Shown one piece after another: positions 14,540 through 23,246 of a stretch of DNA of 64,000 nucleotides (the stretch's first letter is position 1; each line of letters starts with the position of its first letter). The notes under the pieces are model-generated. The model worked only from the letters and a program-made list of their open reading frames with translations. It was not told the origin of the DNA and did no database searches. Made by a program: the position numbers and the translations under genes. The DNA comes from Candidatus Pelagisphaera phototrophica (GTDB lineage Bacteria; Verrucomicrobiota; Verrucomicrobiia; Opitutales; Opitutaceae): contig NZ_CP076039.1 in assembly GCF_014529625.1 (NCBI RefSeq), forward strand, positions 1-64,000, read 5' to 3'.

Positions 14540-15778
14540 ATGGAGGCTCCTCTAGATCCAGTTCGAATCGCGATTGTCGGAGGAGGAGCCGCCGGCATAT
14601 TCGCGGCCATTTCGGCGAGAGAGGCAAATCCCAACGTGAAGGTTTGCGTTTTTGAGAAATCGAACCGCTTTCTCACTAAGGTAAAGATATCCGGAGGCGG
14701 GCGCTGCAATGTCACTCATGCTTGTTTCGAGCCGCGAGAGCTCACCTCAAGATACCCTCGTGGCTCTAAGGAACTTCTGGGTCCGTTCTACAGTTGGCAA
14801 CCGCAGGATACGGTGGATTGGTTCGAGTCGCATGGGGTCGCGCTTAAAACCGAGCCCGATGGGAGAATGTTTCCGGTTACCGATTCCTCCCAAACCATCA
14901 TCGACTGCCTTCTTGATACCGCTCGGGGGAGCGGGGTAGCACTCAAGGCGAAGACCGGAGTCGACAGTGCCCGAATCGACCGTGCAGGCAAATTCCAGCT
15001 TTCTACCAATGAGGACCTAGTTCTAGAGTTCGATCGTCTGGTCTTGGCTACTGGTGGTGGGCAGAATTCGCCGGGGCACAGGATCGCAGAATCTTTTGGC
15101 CATACGATTTCCTCCCTGGCTCCGTCACTCTTCACATTCCATATTAGCGATGCCCGCATCGACGGTCTGCAGGGACTCTCGGTTCCCAATGCTGTCGTCA
15201 CCTGCCCCTCCATGAAGCTTTCTCAAAGTGGACCACTGCTGATCACTCATTGGGGATTGAGCGGCCCGGCCATTCTAAAGTTGTCGGCCTGGGGTGCCCG
15301 CCAGTTCGCAGAATTTGAATACACGTTCAAGCTACAGGTAAACTGGACAGGAACGCACGACCTGGAATCCGCCAAGCAGGTTTTAATGGATGCAAAGCGG
15401 CAGCATGGAGCCAAGCAGGTCGGTACAAATCCACTCTTAGGGCTTCCGCGCCGCTTGTGGGATCGATTTTTAGATACTGAATCGATCGACCCAAAAATGA
15501 AACTATCGCAAGTAGCGAATCACCAATTGCTCTCCCTCTCCACAACCTGCGTTGCCTGCGATTTTCAGGTAACCGGGAAAAGTATGAACAAAGAGGAATT
15601 TGTGACGTGCGGTGGTGTTTCCCTGCACGAGGTTGAATTTAAGAGAATGGAGAGCAAGCAAATGCCTAAGCTCTATTTCGCAGGCGAAACACTCGATATT
15701 GACGGGGTAACGGGAGGGTTCAATTTCCAGGCAGCATGGACAACCGGCCGGATTGCCGGCACGAGTGCGGCAATCTAG
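14540..15778 (+). CDS. NAD(P)/FAD-dependent oxidoreductase, HI0933/BaiN-like family
   Basis: Flavoprotein of 412 residues, typical for the family. The dinucleotide-binding motif IVGGGAAGIFAAISA is at the N-terminus, followed by the family motif KVKISGGGRCNVTHA, LATGGGQNSPG in the middle and the C-terminal FAGETLDIDGVTGGFNFQ, which closes the FAD site. Physiological substrates are poorly known; some relatives act on bile-acid enoyl intermediates or have been linked to rRNA modification. No membrane segment or signal peptide. Confidence 0.92.
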   Translation: MEAPLDPVRIAIVGGGAAGIFAAISAREANPNVKVCVFEKSNRFLTKVKISGGGRCNVTHACFEPRELTSRYPRGSKELLGPFYSWQPQDTVDWFESHGVALKTEPDGRMFPVTDSSQTIIDCLLDTARGSGVALKAKTGVDSARIDRAGKFQLSTNEDLVLEFDRLVLATGGGQNSPGHRIAESFGHTISSLAPSLFTFHISDARIDGLQGLSVPNAVVTCPSMKLSQSGPLLITHWGLSGPAILKLSAWGARQFAEFEYTFKLQVNWTGTHDLESAKQVLMDAKRQHGAKQVGTNPLLGLPRRLWDRFLDTESIDPKMKLSQVANHQLLSLSTTCVACDFQVTGKSMNKEEFVTCGGVSLHEVEFKRMESKQMPKLYFAGETLDIDGVTGGFNFQAAWTTGRIAGTSAAI

Positions 15779-15836
15779 AGATACCTGAAATTATTTATTG
15801 CCCCCAACCGGCTACCCTTCGAGTAGTAGCTTCAAT

Positions 15837-16397
15837 ATGAAGATGACCCACATCAAAACACTGTCCTTCTTTATCACATCCTGCCTGGTGTTCTGGGGGT
15901 GCTCAGATTCTTCGAATGAGTCAGTAACCGCGCCAGAAGTCGATAATAGTGCAACCAAAGATGAATTGGCCAGCGCTCAAGAAAAAGCTTCTTAGGAGAT
16001 CGCGAATTTGAGGCAAAAGACTGGGGAGCAGGCCGCGAAATTAAAGTCAGAAGTAGCGGCGGAACTAAAGAAGCAACGCGACGAACTCCTTTCCGAAATG
16101 AATGCGAACACGGGTAACTTGACGAGCCAGATGAGCGGAATCAAGAAACAGTACGAGTCAATCAAAGGGGCATTACCCAAGGAAGTGCTGAAAATTGTTA
16201 GGGAGCAAATTCCCGACCTCGAATCCAGCATCACCAAACTCAAAGACATGGCTGCTAAGTTCGACCCGAGTGCGATCGAGGAATTGAGTGCTTTCAAAAC
16301 GAAATACCAAAAAGAGTACGAACTGGCATTAGGCCTAATGAAGAAGGTATCCGAACTACTCGAAAATTCGGGTGTAAAAGTACCCAAGCTCTTTTAG
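15837..16397 (+). pseudogene. Lipoprotein gene interrupted by one in-frame TAG
   Basis: An ATG at 15837 opens a signal peptide (KTLSFFITSCLVFWGC) with a lipobox-like end and Cys at residue 22. Codon 53 is TAG (15993-15995). The same frame then runs open for 134 codons to 16397 with a Lys/Glu/Ala-rich, coiled-coil-like sequence (RQKTGEQAAKLKSEVAAELK). Apart from the single amber codon the gene looks intact, and a strong terminator follows. It is either a recent nonsense mutant (a Gln codon CAG would fit), a sequencing error, or a suppressed stop. Family unknown. Confidence 0.75.
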
Positions 16398-16426
16398 ACA
16401 AAGCATCAGAAATCTTTTGATAGAGC

Positions 16427-16463
16427 AAAGCGGAGTCCTCGAATAAGGGGCTCCGCTTTCTTG
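16427..16463 (+). terminator. Intrinsic terminator after the lipoprotein frame
   Basis: A 12-base-pair stem, AAAGCGGAGTCC (16427-16438) paired with GGGCTCCGCTTT (16448-16459) with one G-T pair, loop of nine, followed by CTTG. The A-rich left flank means it could also work on the other strand. Confidence 0.8.
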
Positions 16464-16497
16464 TACCATTCATAGAAATTCCAATTTAGCGCCTCAC

Positions 16498-16870
16498 ATG
16501 AGAAATGACACTCTACAAGCTCTCGATCGAAAATTTAAGCGTATCCATACAATCGACTCAATATCAGGCTTATTGGGCTGGGACGAGCTCGTGAACTTGC
16601 CTCCCGAAAGTGCTGACCAAGGGGTTAACAATCAGCTGCTATCGCTGAATTATGCCACACCGCGTCCATTGATCCCGAAATCAGGAAACTCTTGTCTAAG
16701 CTTAAATCGGAATTCGAGTCGCTGGACCGCGAGGCTCAAATCGTGGTTCGCTAAGCGAGAAAGGACTACGAGCGCAAAACACTCAATTCGCGTTCTCAAG
16801 GCTAGGGCTAAATGGATGGAGATCCAAGCTCGATAGAGGCATTGATCGGGCAGATCGAAAACGTTCGAAA
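16498..16870 (+). pseudogene. M32 carboxypeptidase (Taq type) N-terminal remnant
   Basis: The start resembles thermostable M32 metallocarboxypeptidases: LQALDRKFKRIHTIDSISG followed by LLGWDELVNLPPESADQG. After about residue 50 the similarity moves to another frame (HTASIDPEIRKLLSKLK, DREAQIVVR, a TAA stop, then ARKDYERK). Full-length relatives are about 500 residues, and the HEXXH metal site is absent. It is a truncated, frameshifted relic that ends just before proA. Confidence 0.75.
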
Positions 16871-16945
16871 CTGGAGTGATTAAGAAAGGATTGCCAGGGC
16901 TCCACCTCGTGGACATCAACTATGCCTTTTCATTTCACATTTACT

Positions 16946-18229
16946 ATGACAACGGATGCAATGGAAATCGATGCTCTGGTTAGAGAAATAGCCCTAGACG
17001 CTCGCGAGGCGTCTCTCACCTTGGCGAATGTGCCGACAACCCAGAAGAACCAGGCTATCCTCCGACTCGCAGACCTAATCGAAGAGAACACGGATTCTCT
17101 CCGAAAAGAGAATGCCAAAGACCTGGCAGCGGCAGAGGACAACGGAATTACGCAGGCAATGCTCAAACGCCTAGAGCTGAGCGATCGCATGATTTCCGAC
17201 ATGCTTGCTGGTGCCCGACAGGTCGCTGCTCTCCCCGATCCTCTGGGAGAACTAATGGAGACCTATAATCATCCTCAAGGGTTCAAGATTGAGAAAGTAC
17301 GCGTTCCGATTGGAGTAATCGGCATTATCTACGAGTCCCGCCCCAACGTAACCATCGATTGCGCCATCCTTTGTCTCAAATCTGGAAACGCTAGCATTTT
17401 GCGGGGCGGGAAAGAGGCCTACTACACGAATATCGCTCTGGCGAAGCTCGTAACGCAAGCCCTTGAAGCATACGGACTGCCTCCAAAGGCGTCTCAATTC
17501 ATTCCCACGAAAGACCGGTCTGCCCTCAATACGCTGCTGAAATTGGATCAGCAAATTCAGTGCATCATTCCAAGAGGGGGAGAGGGTCTGATTCGATTCG
17601 TTTCTGAAAACAGCCATATTCCTGTGATTAAGCATTTCGACGGGATATGTACGCTCTATGCAGACAAGTCGCTCGATATCGCACAAGCGAAGGATATTAT
17701 CGTCAATTCGAAGTGCCAAAAACCTGGCGTCTGCAATGCGGCGGAAAACCTGTTAATCCACAAGGAGGTGGCTAACGAAGCACTTCCCCAAATAGCGCAG
17801 GCCTTGAGAACTGAGGGTGTGGGGCTGAGGGTAGACGAATCCGCCAGGTCGATTCTAGACAATCAGGGGATCGACTCGACCCCAGCAACCGATGAGGATT
17901 GGGGGACAGAGTACTTGGATCTGATATTGTCTGTGAAAGTAGTGGATTCCATAGAGGAGGCCATCGCCTTCATAAATCAGTACGGGAGTTCGCATAGTGA
18001 CTGTATTCTGACCACAGATACTGATACTGCTGAGTCCTTTTTAAGCGGGGTCGACTCGGCAACCGTTTATTGGAATGTAAGCACGCGGTTTACCGATGGA
18101 TTCGAATTCGGCCTTGGAGCTGAGATTGGAATATCTACAGACAAGCTCCACGCTCGAGGACCCATGGGGCTGAGAGAACTCTGCACGTACAAGTTCAAAA
18201 TCGTGGGTGATGGACAAATTAGAACCTGA
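16946..18229 (+). CDS. proA: Gamma-glutamyl phosphate reductase
   Basis: Reduces gamma-glutamyl phosphate to glutamate semialdehyde with NADPH, the second step of proline synthesis. The ATG at 16946 gives 427 residues, close to the family; an ATG at 16922 is also in frame, but the extra residues (PFHFTFT) look non-native. The aldehyde dehydrogenase fold shows IGVIGIIYESRPNVT, LRGGKEAYYTN and the catalytic cysteine in NSKCQKPGVCNAAENLL. The C-terminus has GLGAEIGISTDKLHARGPMG, diagnostic of ProA. No proB is in view. Confidence 0.96.
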   Translation: MTTDAMEIDALVREIALDAREASLTLANVPTTQKNQAILRLADLIEENTDSLRKENAKDLAAAEDNGITQAMLKRLELSDRMISDMLAGARQVAALPDPLGELMETYNHPQGFKIEKVRVPIGVIGIIYESRPNVTIDCAILCLKSGNASILRGGKEAYYTNIALAKLVTQALEAYGLPPKASQFIPTKDRSALNTLLKLDQQIQCIIPRGGEGLIRFVSENSHIPVIKHFDGICTLYADKSLDIAQAKDIIVNSKCQKPGVCNAAENLLIHKEVANEALPQIAQALRTEGVGLRVDESARSILDNQGIDSTPATDEDWGTEYLDLILSVKVVDSIEEAIAFINQYGSSHSDCILTTDTDTAESFLSGVDSATVYWNVSTRFTDGFEFGLGAEIGISTDKLHARGPMGLRELCTYKFKIVGDGQIRT

Positions 18230-18436
18230 CCACCCGAGCCAAAGACCACCTAGACCTGAACAGGATTAGGAGCTTACCACACAGTATCCAAGCCATTCAG
18301 GAATCCACTGGACAGGGTTCACTCGCCAATTCGGCGCTCTTCTATTGCAATCCGAGTCGCTAGTCCTCAATTTTTTCTAGAATTGTATTTTCACCGAAAA
18401 GGGAACTTCCCGTAAAGACCTCTCATCTCACATACC

Positions 18437-19138
18437 ATGAACCATATCTTCCGGACAGTCACAGTCATACTCGCCCTAGTAATAGGAGCTGGAACTCTTT
18501 TTGCCGCTCCTAAACGCGAAAACCTAGCTGCGCGCATCATAAATAGCGAGTATGCCCTTGAAGAAATCATGAAAAAGCCGGAGACGAGAATTCCCGCTTC
18601 CATTCTTCAGCAAGCAAAGGGCATCATATTAACCCTAAACTATCGGGCTGGATTCATGCTCGGAGGTCATGGTGGGAGAGGTGTACTCGTTGCGAAAAAC
18701 CCATTAAATGGGAAATGGGGCGTGCCTGCCTTCGTTTCTACAGGTGGAGCCAATTTCGGTTTTCAAATTGGAGCCAAGGAAGTCGACACAATTTACGTAA
18801 TCATGGACGAAGCTACCGTGGGACGGGCTTACACCGGACGCTTCGATTTGAGTGCCGATGCCGCCGCCGTGGCTGGACCCGTGGGAGTGGTTTCTGAAAA
18901 GAAAGAAAGCGACGATTACAAAAACGCCAACATTTTGGTATATACCACAACCAAAGGGCTCTACGCAGGAGTATCAATCAAAGGCGGGTGGGTAAAACCA
19001 GACAACTCGGCTACAAAGGCATTTTACAATACAGAGTATAACGCCCCCGAAATAGTACTAAGCGACTGGTTCGAACTACCTCGGGAAGCTACGGCGTTGA
19101 TCAATCGAATCAACTACTACACGGCCGGCCAATTTTAG
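18437..19138 (+). CDS. Exported SYLF/YSC84-domain lipid-binding protein
   Basis: 233 residues with a cleavable signal peptide (VILALVIGAGTLFAAP). The rest matches the SYLF (YSC84) fold: ILQQAKGIILTLNYRAGFMLG, GGHGGRGVLVAK, WGVPAFVSTGGANFGFQIGA, a central TIYVIMDEA strand, and DLSADAAAVAGPVG. SYLF proteins bind phospholipids; bacterial members are periplasmic or outer-membrane associated and poorly characterised. It stands alone between proA and a decayed gene on the opposite strand. Confidence 0.88.
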   Translation: MNHIFRTVTVILALVIGAGTLFAAPKRENLAARIINSEYALEEIMKKPETRIPASILQQAKGIILTLNYRAGFMLGGHGGRGVLVAKNPLNGKWGVPAFVSTGGANFGFQIGAKEVDTIYVIMDEATVGRAYTGRFDLSADAAAVAGPVGVVSEKKESDDYKNANILVYTTTKGLYAGVSIKGGWVKPDNSATKAFYNTEYNAPEIVLSDWFELPREATALINRINYYTAGQF

Positions 19139-19200
19139 CTGGTTTCGATAGTTTCTTTCGCAACCGTATAATTCTTTCTGCCAATCGCCCGATCAGCGAT

Positions 19201-19464
19201 TTAACTAGTCTTTGAAACCGATCTAAATAGACGACGCCTTGCTCCTATTGACGCTTGAAGCTCATCAAATTTCTCTTGCAGAGTCGCCGAGGCAGACTCG
19301 AACTCCTGCTTTCCATAGTCAGAAATCTTTCTGGCCGTTTCTTTCGCATCGTTCGCTGAGATTTTTCCCTTTTCCACCAGCTAACCGAGGGCTTCTTCCA
19401 CCTTATCCTTAGTCAAGACCGCGGCTCCGAATCCTATTTACATAGATTTTTTGATCGAATCTAT
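19201..19464 (-). pseudogene. Phasin-family small protein, decayed
   Basis: On the minus strand the frame ending at TAA 19201-19203 reads IDSIKKSM, a stop, IGFGAAVLTKDKVEEALG, TAG, LVEKGKISANDAKETARKI, then SDYGKQEFESASATLQEKF and a basic end. This matches the small phasin/polyhydroxyalkanoate-synthesis-regulator type (LTKEK, LVxKGxLSxxEAK). Two in-frame stops (TAA 19438-19440, where Tyr would fit, and TAG 19381-19383, where Gln would fit) and no clear start show it is inactive. It fills most of the 442-base gap between the SYLF and phosphatase genes. Confidence 0.7.
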
Positions 19465-19580
19465 GATAATAGAGAAAAATTAATTCGATTTTGGGTTAAC
19501 AGCAGAGGATAAAACACGTTGTACCTCCAAAATTTGAAGGTGTGGCCCATCCCCTGGTTTAAATTCAGCCACCCGTATCG

Positions 19581-20072
19581 ATGTTAAACCAAGACTCAAA
19601 AATTAGTTCGATCCTCTTCGTTTGCTGGGGGAATATTTGCCGTTCTCCCGCCGCAGAAAACGTGATGAGGCAACGGCTCGAGCAATCCGATCTTTCCCAA
19701 ATAATCTGTGATTCTGCAGGTACACTGGATGCCCATTCAGGGCATTCTCCTGATTCTCGCATGTCCACTGCCGGACAACGCCGTGGATTGCCGATGACTG
19801 GCAATGCTCGAGGGGTGCGTCCCGAAGATTTCGAAAGATTCGACCTCATACTCGCGATGGACCGGGCAAACTTTGTTGACCTACAGCGTATCGCTCCAGA
19901 TCCACAGGCTATGAAAAAAGTCCGGCTTTTTTGCGAATACTGCCGCAATCATGATGATACAGAAGTACCCGATCCCTATTATGGCGGCCCTCAGGGATTT
20001 GAACATGTACTCGATCTCCTAGAGGACGGCTGCGAAGGGCTTCTGGAAAATATCACAAAGTCGGAGAAGTAG
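19581..20072 (+). CDS. Low-molecular-weight protein-tyrosine phosphatase family protein
   Basis: 163 residues with the P-loop ILFVCWGNICRSPAAENV at the N-terminus (catalytic Cys and Arg of CX5R; CWGNICRS has Trp at the variable position). The general-acid Asp lies in PDPYYGGPQGFEHVLDLL near the C-terminus. It lies 60 bases before a fructosamine-kinase homologue on the same strand. In bacteria such pairs have been linked to repair of ribulosamine-type glycation, with the phosphatase acting on sugar phosphates attached to proteins. A regulatory tyrosine phosphatase role is the alternative. Confidence 0.92.
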   Translation: MLNQDSKISSILFVCWGNICRSPAAENVMRQRLEQSDLSQIICDSAGTLDAHSGHSPDSRMSTAGQRRGLPMTGNARGVRPEDFERFDLILAMDRANFVDLQRIAPDPQAMKKVRLFCEYCRNHDDTEVPDPYYGGPQGFEHVLDLLEDGCEGLLENITKSEK

Positions 20073-20132
20073 TGATTTTTGCCACTCAAATGACAGGCTT
20101 CCTTCACTCCATCTCTCCCAATCGAACCTGCG

Positions 20133-21011
20133 ATGTCAGGAGCATTTTATAAATCAGTCGAAGCAAAGGTATCCAGCGCGACCTCTAGATCGTTCCCGAT
20201 CGTAAATCGAACGTCCCTTCATGGCGGCTGCATCAACAAAGCCGAACGCATCGAAAGTGACGATCGCTCCTACTTCCTGAAGCGGAACAATGAGTCGTTT
20301 CTCCTCCACTTTGAGGAAGAACAAGCAGCCCTGGATGAACTAAGCGGAGCTGGAGCCTTTCGGGTTCCTCGACCTATTTGCTCAGGGCTAGCGGATAACC
20401 AGTCCTACTTAGTGCTAGAGTTCATTTCCTCAGGTCAACCCGCCGAGACAAGCTGGGAGCTATTGGGCCAGCAGCTCGCCCAGCTCCACCAATCCGCTCT
20501 ACCCCACTTCGGCTGGCATCGAGACAACACGATCGGTGCCACAAAACAAATAAACAACGTATCCGATGATTGGATCTCGTTTTTTAGCAATCGTCGCCTT
20601 CTGTATCAAATGGATCTAGCCCAGAAAAATGGTTTCAAGCTGAAAAACGGACCCCAACTTCTAGAAAGTTTATCATCATTCTTTGACGGCTATTCGCCAT
20701 CGCCTTCACGACTGCACGGAGACCTGTGGTCTGGAAACGTCGGATTCGATACCAATGGAGCTCCATTCGTCTTCGACCCTTGTTGCTACTATGGTGACCG
20801 GGAAACCGATCTAGCGCTTAGCGAGTTTTTTGGAGGGTTTCATCCAAAATTCTACGACGCATACAACGAAGCCTATCCTCTTGATCAGGGTTACGTGAAA
20901 CGCAAAATCCTGTACAATCTCTACCATTGCCTGAATCACTTCAACCTTTTCGGATCACCATACGACTCCCAGTCCCAATTGATGACAAATCAATTGCTCA
21001 AGTTCGTCTGA
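20133..21011 (+). CDS. Fructosamine/ketosamine-3-kinase family protein
   Basis: 292 residues, the family's usual size, with an aminoglycoside-phosphotransferase-like fold. Visible motifs are TSLHGGCINKAERI (nucleotide loop), the lysine in YFLKRN, the catalytic block RLHGDLWSGNVGF and the DFD-equivalent VFDPCCYYGDRETDLALSEFFGG. Homologues phosphorylate ketosamines or ribulosamines on protein lysines, which destabilises the adduct. The adjacent phosphatase gene supports a deglycation pair; the real substrate is unknown. Confidence 0.92.
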   Translation: MSGAFYKSVEAKVSSATSRSFPIVNRTSLHGGCINKAERIESDDRSYFLKRNNESFLLHFEEEQAALDELSGAGAFRVPRPICSGLADNQSYLVLEFISSGQPAETSWELLGQQLAQLHQSALPHFGWHRDNTIGATKQINNVSDDWISFFSNRRLLYQMDLAQKNGFKLKNGPQLLESLSSFFDGYSPSPSRLHGDLWSGNVGFDTNGAPFVFDPCCYYGDRETDLALSEFFGGFHPKFYDAYNEAYPLDQGYVKRKILYNLYHCLNHFNLFGSPYDSQSQLMTNQLLKFV

Positions 21012-21120
21012 CTTGGACCGAGAGTATTTTCAGACCAAACCAGACCGTCCCTTAACTCTGGCCCTCCCTCCATTTTCAGTCTCGCTACGCCAGCCGATCA
21101 CACTCTAATTAGCCTGAAAC

Positions 21121-21909
21121 ATGTCATTGCTAGAAGCCATTATCCTAGGGGTTATACAAGGTCTGACTGAATTTCTTCCCGTCAGCAGCAGCGGACATCT
21201 CGAACTAGGAAAGGCATTGCTGGGCATTGAAGCAAACAGTGACATTACATTTACCGTCGTGGTCCACGGAGCCACCGTTCTTAGCACCATAGTCGTGTTT
21301 CATCGCGACATCCTCGGCCTCATCAAGGGCGCTCTACAATTTCGCTGGAACAAATCTACCGACTACATCCTTAAAATTGCGATTTCAGCGATACCCGTCT
21401 TCGCCATAGGATTGCTGTTCAAAGAGGAAATCGAAAGCCTTTTTAGCAATAACGTGTTACTCGTCGGATGCATGCTGCTCGTCACAGGAGCGCTGCTCGC
21501 CTTCACCTACTATTCCCCTCAAGTTGGAGATGAAGTAAGTAAGAGAAAGGCCTTCCTCATCGGAATCGCCCAAGCAATCGCTGTATTGCCTGGGATTTCC
21601 CGTTCTGGCTCGACGATCGCTGTCGGACTGCTACTTGGCGTCGACAAGAAGAAGGTCGCACGATTCTCATTCCTTATGGTTCTGATACCCATTATTGGAG
21701 CAAATGCTAAGGATATTATCGATGGGGGAATGGCGAATAGTTCAGTGACTGCGCCTCCTCTCATCATTGGATTCCTGGCCGCCTTTCTTTCCGGAGTGCT
21801 CGCGTGTCGGTGGATGATCGCAATTGTGACTAGAGGAAAGCTCATTCACTTTGCTTACTACTGTTTTATAGTCGGTGCGGGCTCGATCATCACCCACTTT
21901 TTGATCTAG
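21121..21909 (+). CDS. uppP: Undecaprenyl-diphosphatase UppP (BacA)
   Basis: Integral membrane phosphatase that regenerates undecaprenyl phosphate for cell wall and surface polysaccharide synthesis. 262 residues with about eight hydrophobic segments. The two signature stretches are present: LTEFLPVSSSGHLELG near the N-terminus (Glu and Ser of the active site) and LPGISRSGSTIAVGLLLG in the second half (Arg). Members can confer bacitracin tolerance. Its end overlaps the convergent 21890-22543 gene by 20 bases. Confidence 0.96.
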   Translation: MSLLEAIILGVIQGLTEFLPVSSSGHLELGKALLGIEANSDITFTVVVHGATVLSTIVVFHRDILGLIKGALQFRWNKSTDYILKIAISAIPVFAIGLLFKEEIESLFSNNVLLVGCMLLVTGALLAFTYYSPQVGDEVSKRKAFLIGIAQAIAVLPGISRSGSTIAVGLLLGVDKKKVARFSFLMVLIPIIGANAKDIIDGGMANSSVTAPPLIIGFLAAFLSGVLACRWMIAIVTRGKLIHFAYYCFIVGAGSIITHFLI

Positions 21910-22543
21910 CTATTCGCTCCAGTAGCTTCAGCCGCACAGCGTTTATTGAATCAAGGCGGAGGGCTTCCTTGATCACTTCCAAAACACCGTCTTTCCTCCG
22001 AAGGAGACCCCAGCCCATCGGTATTTCTGAATCCAATGCAACGACCCCATCGCTCGCTGCGATGTAGCAGTAATTCGCGCAACCGTATCGCGCAATCTTG
22101 GAGAATTTTACTCCATGCTCCAAACGATTCTCTAAAACCTGTAATCGTCTTGTCAGCCGGTACCACGATTCGTGACGCCAGTCGCAAAAGTCAAATGTGT
22201 CGTATTCTGAAAATAATGACTGATGCCTCCGACATTGAGGAAGATGCACAACTAGGAGGGCCCGGAGTGATCGCAACCGTTCCCGCAAATCGCAACGCTC
22301 CGATTTAGACGCTTCTTCCAATCCAGCATCACGCAGGAAATCCGCTCGGCTTTGCTTGCATTCCACAGCAAACGTTTCACCTGGGGAATCCAACATCCGT
22401 CTTAGAGAACGATAGCCCGCCACATCCACTCGATAGTTCGATAGTGGGAGTTTCACTTCTGGTGCGATTGCGTCGCAACCCCTTAGCCTCAGCCAATCGA
22501 CCGACAATGCCTTCAGCTCGCGGTGGGCTTTAGTTTCTACCAT
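21890..22543 (-). CDS. Hypothetical protein, possible MmcB-like PD-(D/E)XK nuclease fold
   Basis: 217 residues with no assigned family. The segment NYRVDVAGYRS, then ETFAVECKQSRADFLRDAG, looks like a PD-(D/E)XK core (Asp, then E-x-K) and resembles the EIKxSRADF motif of MmcB-like DNA-repair proteins. The C-terminal stretch ARYGCANYCYIAASDGVV followed by EIPMGWGLLRR is also MmcB-like. If right, it is a small DNA-repair nuclease-fold protein; catalysis is untested. It is convergent with uppP and divergent from purN. Confidence 0.6.
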   Translation of the reverse strand: MVETKAHRELKALSVDWLRLRGCDAIAPEVKLPLSNYRVDVAGYRSLRRMLDSPGETFAVECKQSRADFLRDAGLEEASKSERCDLRERLRSLRALLVVHLPQCRRHQSLFSEYDTFDFCDWRHESWYRLTRRLQVLENRLEHGVKFSKIARYGCANYCYIAASDGVVALDSEIPMGWGLLRRKDGVLEVIKEALRLDSINAVRLKLLERIARSKSG

Positions 22544-22646
22544 CTCGGTTTTCTAGCATAGTCGATCGGACAACGGCAGTCTTTCCCCCTCATTGTTGGA
22601 GCAAAGTCTATTGATCTCCACGAGGCGACCAATCAAACTCTCTCAT

Positions 22647-23246
22647 ATGAAACTGGGTTTTCTAGCCTCCCACGGCGGCAGCAACATGCAAGCGATAATC
22701 GACCAATGCCTCAGTGGAGCGATTGCAGGCAAACCAGTTATTCTAATCTGCAATAACCCGAACGCAATCGCGGTCGAAAGAGCCCGTGACGCCCAATTAC
22801 CCGTTGAAATCCTTAACGGGAGGACCCATGCTGATACAGATCAGCTAGATCGCCAAATGGAAAAGTCACTTCTGGAAGCCGGAGTCGATCTAGTCGTATT
22901 GGCAGGCTACATGAAAAAGATCGGTCCCACTACGCTTTCCACTTTCTCAAATCGGATTCTGAATATCCATCCTTCCCTTCTCCCCAAGTTTGGGGGTCAG
23001 GGCATGTTCGGTATACGCGTTCACGAGGCAGTGGTCGCAGCGGGTGAACCTCAATCTGGCGCTACGGTACACTTGATCGACAACGGATACGATCAGGGTC
23101 AAATCATCCGTCAAGCGATACTTAAAGTGGATACAAGCGACACACCAGCGACCCTTCAAAAGCGAATCTTGGGATTGGAGCATATTCTATATCCTAATAC
23201 CATCGCAGAGATCGCTTCGGGAAAGATTAAACTACCTGTAAACTAG
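22647..23246 (+). CDS. purN: Phosphoribosylglycinamide formyltransferase
   Basis: Transfers a formyl group from 10-formyl-THF to GAR in purine synthesis. The ATG at 22647 fits the family N-terminus (KLGFLASHGGSNMQAII, phosphate-binding loop); the frame is open upstream to 22593, but those residues are extra. The 199 residues include the catalytic Asn-His in ILNIHPSLLPKFGG, and later HLIDNGYDQGQIIRQ with the conserved Asp. The C-terminal half is complete. No other purine genes are adjacent. Confidence 0.94.
   Translation: MKLGFLASHGGSNMQAIIDQCLSGAIAGKPVILICNNPNAIAVERARDAQLPVEILNGRTHADTDQLDRQMEKSLLEAGVDLVVLAGYMKKIGPTTLSTFSNRILNIHPSLLPKFGGQGMFGIRVHEAVVAAGEPQSGATVHLIDNGYDQGQIIRQAILKVDTSDTPATLQKRILGLEHILYPNTIAEIASGKIKLPVN

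Noticed and set aside
15993..15995. Genetic-code change making TAG a glutamine codon
   Set aside because: TAG is the normal stop of intact genes here (dnaA, the 1438 gene, ligA), so code reassignment is very unlikely.
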